Below, in pieces: positions 55,057 through 64,000 of a DNA stretch of 64,000 nucleotides. Source of the stretch: Carposina sasakii (taxonomy: Eukaryota; Arthropoda; Insecta; Lepidoptera; Carposinidae); assembly GCA_014607495.2 (NCBI GenBank), contig CP053152.1:4092001-4156000 (forward strand), in the 5' to 3' direction. How positions within the stretch are numbered: position 1 is the stretch's first letter; each line of letters opens with the position of its first letter. The notes under the pieces are model-generated. The model did not search any database. It was not told the origin of the DNA and was given only the letters and a program-made list of their open reading frames with translations. The position numbers and the translations under genes were made by a program.

Positions 55057-56489
55057 GGTATATTATGATGTTGACAACTTGTATCCTGTAAAAGTATATG
55101 AACAGAAGGAGTGCCATGACATAGCCACAAGGCCATGATGAGACAATACAATTAGTTACAGTACCACAAATTACACACAAGAACATTCAGTACCTACATA
55201 TGTATTAAATAAATAAGTAAGAAGAGGTTATAGTTATAAGGTTTTATCAAATTTATGTAGGCAATATTGAAGACAGTTTTCCTGGTTCCAAAATCCAAAA
55301 TTTCCACCAGTAATGAAAAAAGATATAAGATTTAAGTACTTTTTTATGTCAAATAAGACGTTACCTATGCTAGGACTTCCACGAGCCCATGTAGGTATAG
55401 ATGTATTTAGGGTTGAATAATATTTTCAAAAGAAACTAATGAAGTATAAAGATATACCTCTATAAGAAGATTTCTTTTGAGAAGACACTCATCTAGTTCA
55501 ATGTAGATTCTACCTAGATGAGTGTCTATTCTTAAAAAAAAGAAATATTTAAAATACTTCCGTCACAAGTCGTAAAGGGATGATAAAAGACAAAACACTT
55601 TTAATTACAATAAATTTTTATTTCAATCAATTTCTGTTAATAAATGCAATTTAAACCTCTATTTATTAAGATTGTACACATTTGTCCAATGGAAGTAAGT
55701 GTTCTACCAAAAGGATATAAATAAAATACACTATAAATATTCCCGTAACTTCACACTCTTCACAAAATATCAACTTATCTCTGGGTCTTATATTTCAGGA
55801 CTTTTAAAAGTAAAGGATGAAACAAAGAATAAAGAATTTGAAACAAGAAACATTTACGAAAAGTACATCGAAGTTAAATTATTTTCTTCATACCGAGATA
55901 CAGAGCCAGTATCCTTACTTACAGTAGGTACCTACCATATTTCATCTATTTGCTTATATAAAATCATAGTAATAGTTTATATTTACTGCTTAATTCTAAG
56001 CTCTAACGTACACATAATATAATTAACTCTAATGATAAGTAAGCATCATAATTAAGCAGTGTATAAGGTACCTTAATAAATGAGACTATGAACATTAATT
56101 TTATCTTTTTACCCAAATGCATTGACCTGAGAGTTCTAACCTTAGACTGACCATAGCATTGTTAGATAAGATAATGCAAAATATTAAAAAACATTATAAT
56201 ATTAAATGCATGAAAAACTTTGTAGCTTGTATTGTTAAACTCTAGTACAAATTGTGCACCAGTAATTTTTTTTTCAAATTAATGTTCGGGTAGCTAGAAC
56301 TAGAAGATCACCAAGGACCCTATAGCCAACGAAGTTAGATTTCATAAATTACCACAAATTAAACTTCTTTAGGTATAAAACAACAATCTGAATATGGCAC
56401 GATGGGATATTGTAGAGCGTACCTAAGTGTCCTAATCCTATACACATTAATGTACAAATATATCACCTGAATAAAATATTCCTTCAAAA
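55057..56489. other. Intergenic, 3' side of gene C
   Basis: AT-rich, no gene recognised. It includes a perfect 14-bp inverted repeat (agacactcatctag at 55483-55496, complement at 55514-55527) across a 17-base loop. The 3' UTR of gene C is probably at the right end. Confidence 0.4.
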
Positions 56490-58523
56490 CTAACCAGCAA
56501 TAAACAACGACAACCACCATGGTGGATTGGTTGACCAGGATTTCAACGTGTCCCTTGGGGGTAAAATTCCTGTTTCCCTTTTAGGTTCGGGCATTTTCGC
56601 ATAAGACATTAACTTATCACAATCAACCTTATTCTGGAAAATAGTTGTTGCAGTATGTATTTCTACAGTACATTCCATTCCATTTACATCGACTAATGAA
56701 CCTTTTACTAATGATGGATCTACAATATTTGAATGCGTAGAAGATGATGTACAAACCGTGACATTTGTATAACCTATAGATGATGGTGCTGGGGTCGAAA
56801 CCGAAGAAGCATTTGAAATTGAGCTAGGTGAAAATTGTATGTTTGTTATATTATTTAATGTAGGCTTTGCAGAAACTGTTGTATTAGCAGTGATAGTTGC
56901 ATTGGTAGTAATGTTATTTTTAATTGGCTGATCGTTGCTTTGTAATATCAAACTTGTATTGTTTAATGTTGAAGCTTTTGAAGAATCTGCAATTAAGTTA
57001 GTCATATTAATGCTTTTTATTATTTCATGACTGTTGTTTAGTGTCGAATCTGTATTGTTCAATATTGGGGAAAATGTTGTGGTCGTAAAACTTGTATTTG
57101 AAAATGGTGCCGACGGTGTGGAAGTGGCAGGATCTGTAGTGCTGATATTATTCTTTATTAGACCAGTGCTATTTCCTGTGGTAATAGTACTATTTAAATG
57201 TACTAAATTAGTAGTACAAATAGTTTGGTTTTCTATTTTTTCAATTTTCTCTACTTGGCTATTTTGATTAAAAGTAGAGACTATTTCACAGGGGATTTTC
57301 AAACGATTTACTCTCCCATTTTCATTTATCTTTAGGTTACAAGAAGCTCGTTCGCTGGTTTCATAAAGTGGTGGAGCGATATTTGATCCATATCTTCTAT
57401 CATAATAATCATCATGATAGTAATGATGGTCATAATGGCTATTAGATCTACCTAAATTGTATAAAGCCAAACCAGTGAGAAGATTACTATATCTGCTATC
57501 TGAATGTCTGTATTCATTCACGTATACGTATTGCGGTGAAGAGTAATAAGTTGGCATATAAACTGTCCTGCTTGGTAAATATGAGTTTTGGTGAGTATTG
57601 GTATTCCAACTAGATGATGGATGATAACTGCTGGAACCTGAACCATATGGTGGATGATTATAATTTGTACCAGAACTTGATGAACCTTGTGACCAGTGCA
57701 CATTTGTATTGGTGTTCCAACTTGTCGAGGGTTTATAGTTGCTTGATCCTGATCCATATGGATTGTAGGTATTTGTTCCAGAAATTCCAGATGATGCTGG
57801 GTAATTGTGGGATGGCTTATAGGTAACTGATCCCGACCCATACGACGAACCATAGTTGTTTGTTCCAAATATACCTGATGATGGTGGGTAACTATGTGAT
57901 CCTCCAGAATTATACCATGGCTTCGAGGTAACAGATCCTGATCCAAACGATGAGCCATAGTTGTTTGTTCCAGACATGCCTGACGATGGTGGGTAGCTAT
58001 GAGTTCCACTCGAGCTGCTTCCTCCTGAGAGCCCATTTGAGGATGGATAAGAGTGCGAACTGGTCCCTCCACTTCCCGAATAGCCATTGGAGGATGGATA
58101 TAAGTGAGAACTACTACTTCCACCTCTCGAGTATCCTCCAGTACCCGAGTAGCCGCTGGAGGAAGGGTATGTGTGAGAACTACTTCCTCCACTTCCAGAA
58201 TATCCACTCGAGGATGGGTAAAAGTGTGAACTGCTGCTTCCACTTCCAGAGTAGTGGTTTGAAGATGGATATGAATGTGAACTGCTGCTTCCACTTCCAG
58301 AATATCGGTTTGAAGATGGGTAAGAGTGCGAACCTCCAGAGTATCTATTAGAGGAAGAATATGAGTGGGAACTACTTCCTCCGCTACTTCGTGATCCTCC
58401 TGAACGGCTGTAACTGCTCCCACTGCTGCGACTACTTCCACCGAAACGGCCTGGTTTACTATAAACTGCACTTATATACAGCAAACTTAACACAAGACAC
58501 AACAGAAGTCGTCTGTTGGCCAT
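56490..58523 (-). CDS. Family gene C: longest two-module repeat protein
   Basis: The 677-residue paralogue has a signal peptide (1-22) and a Ser/Gly/Tyr-rich region to about residue 320 with many SSSHSYPSSNGYSGSG-type units and then longer SGTNNYGSSYGSGS units. The conserved YYSSPQYVYVNEYRHS block (326-341), hydrophobic core (345-358), HYDHHYYHDDYY patch (363-374), module 1 C395-x16-C412, extra Cys 436, a long Asn/Thr/Ser linker with more than ten N-glycosylation sites (444-588), Cys 591, module 2 C618-x16-C635 and the tail SWSTNPPWWLSLFIAG follow. The frame extends upstream through a TTG, but the ATG at 58523 begins the signal peptide and shares the ATGGCC start of B and D. Single exon, no damage. 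The size difference from B and D is almost all repeat and linker expansion. Confidence 0.87.
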   Translation of the reverse strand: MANRRLLLCLVLSLLYISAVYSKPGRFGGSSRSSGSSYSRSGGSRSSGGSSSHSYSSSNRYSGGSHSYPSSNRYSGSGSSSSHSYPSSNHYSGSGSSSSHFYPSSSGYSGSGGSSSHTYPSSSGYSGTGGYSRGGSSSSHLYPSSNGYSGSGGTSSHSYPSSNGLSGGSSSSGTHSYPPSSGMSGTNNYGSSFGSGSVTSKPWYNSGGSHSYPPSSGIFGTNNYGSSYGSGSVTYKPSHNYPASSGISGTNTYNPYGSGSSNYKPSTSWNTNTNVHWSQGSSSSGTNYNHPPYGSGSSSYHPSSSWNTNTHQNSYLPSRTVYMPTYYSSPQYVYVNEYRHSDSRYSNLLTGLALYNLGRSNSHYDHHYYHDDYYDRRYGSNIAPPLYETSERASCNLKINENGRVNRLKIPCEIVSTFNQNSQVEKIEKIENQTICTTNLVHLNSTITTGNSTGLIKNNISTTDPATSTPSAPFSNTSFTTTTFSPILNNTDSTLNNSHEIIKSINMTNLIADSSKASTLNNTSLILQSNDQPIKNNITTNATITANTTVSAKPTLNNITNIQFSPSSISNASSVSTPAPSSIGYTNVTVCTSSSTHSNIVDPSLVKGSLVDVNGMECTVEIHTATTIFQNKVDCDKLMSYAKMPEPKRETGILPPRDTLKSWSTNPPWWLSLFIAG

Positions 58524-58701
58524 TTTGGTGCCAAAGAATATGAGGCGTGTGATGTGGAATAACAAAGTTTTCCGACTGCGCGCTAAGTTATAAATAAATA
58601 TTATTAATTAATGACTTAACATAGCTATAGTAGATAAGTCTGTACATAGTTCATCAAAACAAACGTTACTTACTAAAAAAAGTTTGTTGTTTTTATTCTT
58701 A

Positions 58702-59028
58702 ACTAGTGGACGCCAGCGACTCCGTCCGCGTGGACTACAGAAAAAACAAAATGTCGAAATTATCCGGGATAAAAACATTTTCCCGGAATAAAAAGTAGTC
58801 TATATGTTAAGTGGGACCTGTCACAATATATTCGTGATAACTGCATCGAAATTGGTTAAGTTATTTCTGAGATTAGCGTGCACAAACGCACAGACAAACA
58901 GTCAGAAATTTCAAAAATCATTGTTTTGGGTACTATTGCGTTGATAAAGGTCTCCTATAATATTTTTTCTCATATATATTCCATGTACAGACTGCGACCC
59001 GTTACATTTTTATTATATTATGTATAGA
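58702..59028 (-). mobile_element. Non-autonomous Helitron-like element
   Basis: Minus strand: starts TCTATACATAATATAATAAA, ends gcgtCCACTAGT equivalents at 58702. Intact-looking copy upstream of gene C. Confidence 0.75.
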
Positions 59029-59184
59029 TGATAAAGAATCATATTAGCATTATAGTCACTCTTAAGATATTTCGGGGCGGATTCTAACAACTTCTTTTAA
59101 CTAATTCTCCAGCAGTCACACTTAAACCTAATTCTAATCTTAGTCAGGTCTATCTCTCTTCGTTCTTAACATAATTGCAATTAA

Positions 59185-59700
59185 ATTATTATTATTATTG
59201 TATCTCTTTCGAAATTCACGGGACTACAGAGTCCCGGTCCTTTGAGAGGCGTGCATCGGGCCGTAGCCAAGATGTAGAGGCCCTTTTAAGAGAGCATTAA
59301 TATGGTATGGGATACACATGGCGGATACCATCACCGAGCGCACAATATGATACACCGATGATGGTCCCCGCCCGCCATATGCAAAGACTATTGGAGTGCA
59401 GATCTAAGTCGTGCGATGGAAAACTAAGGTCTTGGGCTATAGGGTTGAATGTTGGGTAGCTGAATAAGGGCTATTTATATAGGGAGACTATCGGACGCCT
59501 GCGAATTATTATTATTATTTATATGAATGACAATTTTATTTAAGATTAATGTAGTATTGTATCAGCATTTCTGTAAGTGCTACCCACAAGTAAATTTTTA
59601 CTTAAGTAGCCAGGTTAGCTGGTAGAGAATGCCTTGCAAGGCAAGCTCGCCCTTGTACATAATGTTTTGTAGTACAATAAAGATTTTATCTATCTACTAT
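59185..59700. repeat. Repeat bounded by ATT runs, then non-LTR 3' end
   Basis: 59185-59520 is a GC-richer block (gcatcgggccgtagccaaga, atgatggtccccgcccgcca) between two (ATT)n runs, probably a SINE or LINE-derived unit. 59590-59700 (ttagctggtagagaatgcct, gcaaggcaagctcgcccttg, ending aataaagattttatc) looks like another non-LTR 3' end. Confidence 0.5.
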
Positions 59701-60059
59701 CAATCTATAAATAACCGAGACAGAAAAGGACAGGTAGGACTAATTTTACGTTTAGGTTTAAGTGTGACTGCCGTAATCGCCTATATTGTTATTTGTTAAT
59801 GAATGTTGACATAGTTTATATTATCGTATGAGCGGCGCACTATGTGGGAATTTCATTTAGCTTATAATACTTTGTCCTGCAATATGTTTTCCTCCTGTTC
59901 CGTATAAAACATTTAGGTGAAAAGCATAGATTTCATATTTTATAGCCTGTAAGAATTTTAATTTAAAAACATGCGGATAGATAGATATAAATATAGATAG
60001 CTACGTCGACAATTGTAAATGCCTGTGACGTCACAAACTGTAAAGGACATTTAATAACA

Positions 60060-60401
60060 ACTAGTGGACGCCCGCGACTCCGTCCGCGTGGACTACAGAA
60101 AAATAAAATGTAATTATCCGGGATAAAAACATTTTCCCGGGATAAAAAGTAGCCTATATGTTAAGTGGGACCTGTCACAATATATTCCTGAAAACTGCAT
60201 CAAAATCGGTTTAGCCGTTTCTGAGATTAGCGTGCACAAACGCACAGACAAATAGACAACCCGACAAACAGACAAAAATTCCAAAAAACATTGTTATGGG
60301 TACTATTGCGTTGATAAAAGTATTCTATAATATTTTTTCTGATATATATCTTCCATGTATGTACAGACAGCGATCCGTTACATTTTTATTATATGTATAG
60401 A
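60060..60401 (-). mobile_element. Non-autonomous Helitron-like element
   Basis: Minus strand: starts TCTATACATATAATAAAAAT, ends at CTAGT (60060 side). Very similar to 58702-59028 and 49180-49510. Confidence 0.75.
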
Positions 60402-60490
60402 AGATGGACTAATCACCTAATTGTAGCAATTAGTTTATATGAAAAACTGACCAAATTTTTATGCGAAAATATTGGATACATTTTCCCTTT

Positions 60491-60750
60491 AGGGATGATT
60501 CTCATTAGAGCGGGCCGTGTCCGGGGCGGGCCGTGTACGTGGCCCGGACGGGGCACGGATTAGAGAAGTTACATACGTCTTGTATGAAGCAATTTATATT
60601 ACACCGTGCATTATCCGTGTCCCGTCCGGGCCCGCTCGAAGCTCGTCAACACCACGTATGTTGCACGGGGGTCCGAAAATATATGTAACGTGTTTTATCC
60701 GTGCCCCGTCCGGGCCACTTATACGGCCCTCTCTAATGAGAATTATCCCT
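60491..60750. mobile_element. GC-rich MITE, ends gatgattctcattagag
   Basis: Ends gggatgattctcattagag and ctctaatgagaattatccc are imperfect inverted repeats. Next to them are ccgtccgggcc/ggcccggacgg-type arms that repeat several times inside. Short open frames here are products of the repeat. Confidence 0.75.
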
Positions 60751-61305
60751 TATACTTAAATGTATTTCTTCTAGAAAGTTATTTTGACTAAATTAATCAA
60801 TGGAATCAATCAAATAATTAGAGAACAGACTGATATCTGTAGAAATAAATATATATCAGATAGGCACCTACTCAATAATGTTATGATCCTATTTCGGTTT
60901 TAAAAAAACTTTCAGATTTAATGAAATAAATTTAATTGAAGCAATAAACAACGGCGTAATCAAATCATCATTAGTTTCTACAATATTGTAGTCAAAACAG
61001 CATAGCACGACATTGCGCTTAAATTATTAAAGAAGAGACCTACAAGAGTGATTTTAATATTATAATATGTATTAATCTATCGAATAACCTAATTAAAATA
61101 TACGTCTCATAAATCTTTTATAGGTATTTCTATCTTGATTAAGGTATTTAAGGCCCATATACAGTAAATGCGTAAATCTAGATTTAATTTAAATCGCAAA
61201 TTAGCACAGCTTCTTCTGGCATAAACAGAAAAAGACGTCGTATGTGACAAGTCATTCAAAATGAAACATTTTCCTTAATTTTGGAGCCTTTAGAGCTTAA
61301 TATAT
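60751..61305. other. Intergenic, 3' side of gene D
   Basis: AT-rich; no gene recognised. Confidence 0.4.
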
Positions 61306-62712
61306 TTATGCAGCAATAAATATAGATAACCACCACGGTGGACTAGTTGCCCAGGCTTTCAATGTTTGTCTCGAAGGTAAAATCCCCAATTCTTTCCTAG
61401 GTTCAGGCAGTTTCGCATAGCTCAGTAACTTATTGCAGTCCACTCTATTTTCCAAAAGACTTGTATGAGTTCTTATCTCGACCGTACATTCAATGCCATT
61501 TGTATTAATAGTTGGGCCTTTTTCTTTTACAGGGTCTATAGCATTTGTGCTAGTTGCAGACGATGTACATTCTGTAACATTAATTACAGATACTGGTGCA
61601 GTAGTCGTGCTGGACGGCATTGTTATGGCGGGTGTTGCTGTCGAGGATGAAGAAGCACTTGAACGCTCTGTAACACCTAAAGCTTGTGCAAGTCCTTTAG
61701 ACATTTGGAAATTATGACTATTAGAAGATGTACTTTGCTCTGTCACATTTTTTTCAGGAGAGAAATCTTTATGTAATGTAGATTTATACTCATCTGTATT
61801 TATATTAAGCTTGTTTAGTATTTCATCTATTCTTCTTTGAATGTCTTGGTCGAATCCAGTACTATATGAAGGAAAAGAACTTTTATATTCTGTTGTTATT
61901 TCCACAGGTATTGTTTCCGTGCTGACATTATACTTTGTGGAATTATCACTCCTAAATGTGCCATTTACAACTACAGTTTTAGTGGTGCAAACTGTTTTAT
62001 TTTCAACTTTCTTGGCATGACTATCCTGAGTAAAAGTGGACACTATTTCACACGGTATTTTTAATTCATTTACTTTTCCGTTCTCCTTAATTTTCAGCAA
62101 ACAAGAAGCTTTTTCAGCCGCATCATAAGGTCTTGAACCATCAGAGCTTGACCCGTAGCGTCTTGTGTAATAATCGTCGTGATAATAATGGTGATCATAA
62201 TGACTGTTAGATCGGCCCAAATTGTATAATGTCAAGCCAGTAAGTATATCATTGTATCGGCTGTCTGAATGTCTGTACTCATTTATATAAACGTACTGCG
62301 GTGAAGTGTAGTATGTGGGAGCTTGGACATAGGACCTGCCTGGATAATACGTGTTGTGGCTAGAGGACCAGTGATGGCCATTCCCTCCCGTTGGACGATA
62401 GTTGTTCGTGCCTGACATCCCAGACGATGGTGGGTAACTGTGAGGTTTAGAACCTGTGCCGGACAATCCGTTGGACGAGGGATATGTGTGTGCCGGGCTT
62501 TTGCTGCCGGATGACTTGGATCCGAATAAACTGCTCCAAAATCCGCCTCCTGATGAATGGCTGCTCCGGCCATAGCTGTGGCCACCGTAACTACTATGGC
62601 CACCGCGCCCACCACCGCCTCGACCACCTCCCCCTCGGCCTCCTCCCCTACTTTGCACTTCACTTATAATCACCAAACTTAACAAAATGCCAAACAAGAG
62701 AGATTTGGCCAT
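61306..62712 (-). CDS. Family gene D: secreted Gly/Arg-rich two-module protein
   Basis: The 468-residue paralogue has a signal peptide (1-21), a GGGRGGGG run (23-38), a few YPSSNGLSG units (77-102), the conserved YYTSPQYVYINEYRHS block (134-149), a hydrophobic core (153-166), HYDHHYYHDDYY (171-182), module 1 C204-x16-C221 with EIVSTFTQDS, extra Cys 242, an amphipathic linker stretch (288-305, DQDIQRRIDEILNKLNI), a MSKGLAQALG motif (337-346) that echoes MSKEIADLLG in gene B, Cys 382, module 2 C409-x16-C426 and the tail ILPSRQTLKAWATSPPWWL. ATG at 62712. Single exon, intact. It is closest to B in module sequence and leader. Confidence 0.87.
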   Translation of the reverse strand: MAKSLLFGILLSLVIISEVQSRGGGRGGGGRGGGGRGGHSSYGGHSYGRSSHSSGGGFWSSLFGSKSSGSKSPAHTYPSSNGLSGTGSKPHSYPPSSGMSGTNNYRPTGGNGHHWSSSHNTYYPGRSYVQAPTYYTSPQYVYINEYRHSDSRYNDILTGLTLYNLGRSNSHYDHHYYHDDYYTRRYGSSSDGSRPYDAAEKASCLLKIKENGKVNELKIPCEIVSTFTQDSHAKKVENKTVCTTKTVVVNGTFRSDNSTKYNVSTETIPVEITTEYKSSFPSYSTGFDQDIQRRIDEILNKLNINTDEYKSTLHKDFSPEKNVTEQSTSSNSHNFQMSKGLAQALGVTERSSASSSSTATPAITMPSSTTTAPVSVINVTECTSSATSTNAIDPVKEKGPTINTNGIECTVEIRTHTSLLENRVDCNKLLSYAKLPEPRKELGILPSRQTLKAWATSPPWWLSIFIAA

Positions 62713-63296
62713 TTTTATACAGAAAATAAAATGTTACATGCAGCTTCGCCAAACGACGTATTGTGACTGTATTATAATAAACATAAAATGATAACGTGAA
62801 TAACATTAATAATTTTAATCAGTTTGTCCTTCTCATTCCGGTAAATGCCTAGATACATTGACAAAACAAGCTCTAATTTTATAATACCTGACTAGAGGTT
62901 TAGGGAAGACACTCGAGCACTATTTATAAGATACTAAATAATTGCACAAGTTATATAAATATAAATGTATCTACATATAAAAAAAATCCTAATGGTCTAG
63001 TGCAGTGTGAGGCCTATTAATATTTCACGCGCCTATATCACTAACGCTAGCAATGATACTACTTTGTGAAATTATGCTATTAGTTTTTATAAAAGTTATC
63101 GATTCATTTACTTTCTGGGAGTCGTGGGCGTACATAATAAATGCTACTAGCGGCCGCCCACGACTTCGTCCATTCCGCTACCATGGGATTTTCAGAAAAA
63201 CCGGAAGCCTATGTCATACAAAAAACACGTCAGGTTTCAGGTAGCTGTGCGTTGATCGTTAAGGCAACGCACAGCTATAATAAAATATTTCTTGAC
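62713..63296. other. Upstream region of gene D
   Basis: No gene. At about 63150-63250 a block (agcggccgcccacgacttcg, then an inverted pair agctgtgcgttg/caacgcacagct) resembles a Helitron-type end. The core promoter of D is expected just above 62712. Confidence 0.4.
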
Positions 63297-63530
63297 GTCC
63301 GATTGGTGTAGTTGGTAGTGGCCCTGCTCGCTACGCCATAGGTCCTGGGTTCGAATCCCGGTAGGTTCAAATATTGATATGATGAATATTGATGTTTGTT
63401 TCCTAGTCATGGATGTTTCTATACTTATCTATGTATTAATATACCGTTGCTTAGTACCCACGACACAAGACCTTATGGATCTTAATGTGGGACTAAGTTA
63501 ATGTGTTGTGAAGTGTGTGAATACAAAATT
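63297..63530 (+). repeat. tRNA-derived SINE, family B, intact copy
   Basis: The head (63298-63372) has an A box (tggtgtagttggtag) and B box (gggttcgaatccc). The tail includes catggatgtttctatactta and cccacgacacaagacctta. Best copy of the family here; its anticodon region does not fold as a tRNA. Confidence 0.78.
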
Positions 63531-63634
63531 CAAAATCATTTATTCGACATGAAAGCATTAACACTAGTTTGTCGATTGCGTAGTTTAAAAGATCTAAGCA
63601 TACAGAGGGACAGACAGACAGCAAGAAGCAACTT

Positions 63635-63900
63635 TGTCTAAGCCTATTGCAGTCCACTGCTGGACGTAAGCTTCCCCCAGGGCACGCCACAAGACTGCCA
63701 TGGGAGGTATTTGCCCATAGTCACCACGCTGGGCAGGCGGGTTGGTGACCGCAGTTTGTAATTTGGACTATGTTGTCAACACGGGAGGCGCTGCTGCCCA
63801 CCTCCCGGAAACCCTTAATCGCCTCATACTATACCCACGGGCAGACATGGGGTGGTACGAATTCTAGTCTGCCGGCATCACGCGGCCACGTCATGATGAT
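63635..63900 (-). repeat. Non-LTR 3' end, intact copy
   Basis: On the minus strand it ends cagcagtggactgcaatagg. At the other side it abuts a catgatgatgatgat run. Blocks cgggaggcgctgctgccc and ttaatcgcctcatactatac match 27.3 kb. Reverse-transcriptase coding is absent. Confidence 0.6.
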
Positions 63901-64000
63901 GATGATTATGATGGTAGTTTTGTCAATTGTACACAATGTGAAGGCAGTTAGCCCTTGTAAATTTGTTACTAAAATAACCAATAAAAATATTGCCAGTACA

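Noticed and set aside
57518..58471. 317-codon minus-strand frame overlapping gene C
   Set aside because: Same strand but shifted frame of the Ser/Gly repeats, His/Thr-rich; no signal peptide or conserved pattern, whereas the chosen frame has both.
60517..60791. Two overlapping small proteins
   Set aside because: They arise from the repeated GC-rich arms of a MITE.
38621..62712. Chorion or silk protein genes
   Set aside because: Gly/Ser/Tyr richness alone suggested this, but the paired Cys modules, glycosylated linkers and hydrophobic core do not fit chorion or fibroin sequences I know; kept only as an alternative for tissue of expression.
63298..63372. Functional tRNA gene
   Set aside because: Same reason; three copies with a common non-tRNA tail.

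Overview
The window is insect nuclear DNA, most probably from a moth or butterfly. It is AT-rich and has spliced genes with GT-AG introns. It carries an insect odorant receptor, a laccase-type multicopper oxidase and an adenosine-type receptor. Its repeats (Helitrons ending CTAGT, tRNA-derived SINEs, many short TIR elements, non-LTR fragments, TAGGTA-rich sequence) are of the kind typical of Lepidoptera. All gene calls come from reading translations and splice sites by eye; no database search was run.

Left part (1-12.5 kb). A spliced, decayed DDE transposase (1376-3957, +) is followed by the 5' half of a multicopper oxidase gene on the minus strand (four exons, 9064 down to 4444, continuing past what I can find). 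Its large third intron contains, on the opposite strand, an intact single-exon gene for EMRE, the essential regulator of the mitochondrial calcium uniporter (5596-5850). The oxidase keeps its first copper motif (HWHG), but the second has Asp where a His ligand is expected. A complete four-exon odorant receptor (391 codons, all exon phases consistent) lies at 10658-12432, minus strand.

Middle part (12.5-38 kb). This is mostly mobile DNA: a 5-kb inverted-repeat-bounded element holding a THAP-like zinc-finger exon and an RTE-type remnant; a second, gap-ridden copy of its interior at 24-25.7 kb; a cluster of hairpins built from one 12-bp motif at 22.8-23.6 kb; and several MITE families, Helitrons and SINEs. 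The only host coding sequence recognised is the last exon of an adenosine-receptor-like GPCR (21047-21742, minus).

Right part (38-63 kb). Five single-exon genes form a family cluster that I cannot match to a named family, and it is the most interesting content. Four on the minus strand (A 38621-39940, B 50192-51559, C 56490-58523, D 61306-62712) encode secreted proteins with a signal peptide, a long Gly/Ser/Tyr/His low-complexity region rich in YPSS-type repeats, a short hydrophobic Tyr-containing core and then two Cys modules separated by a Thr/Asn-rich, N-glycosylation-rich linker. Each module has the form C-x16-C (C-x17-C once). The fifth, E (53071-53652, plus), is a small secreted protein with no low-complexity region but exactly the same two C-x16-C modules. 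I propose it is the minimal member of the family. A and E end in hydrophobic tails like GPI-anchor signals; B, C and D end in a conserved PPWW tail and share two extra cysteines. The overall plan resembles vertebrate prion/Shadoo proteins (signal peptide, Gly-rich repeats, hydrophobic core, disulfide and glycan domain, GPI-like end), but only as an architectural analogy. Between A and B the cluster is split by about 10 kb of transposons, including a 5'-truncated non-LTR element with two frameshifts at A-runs.
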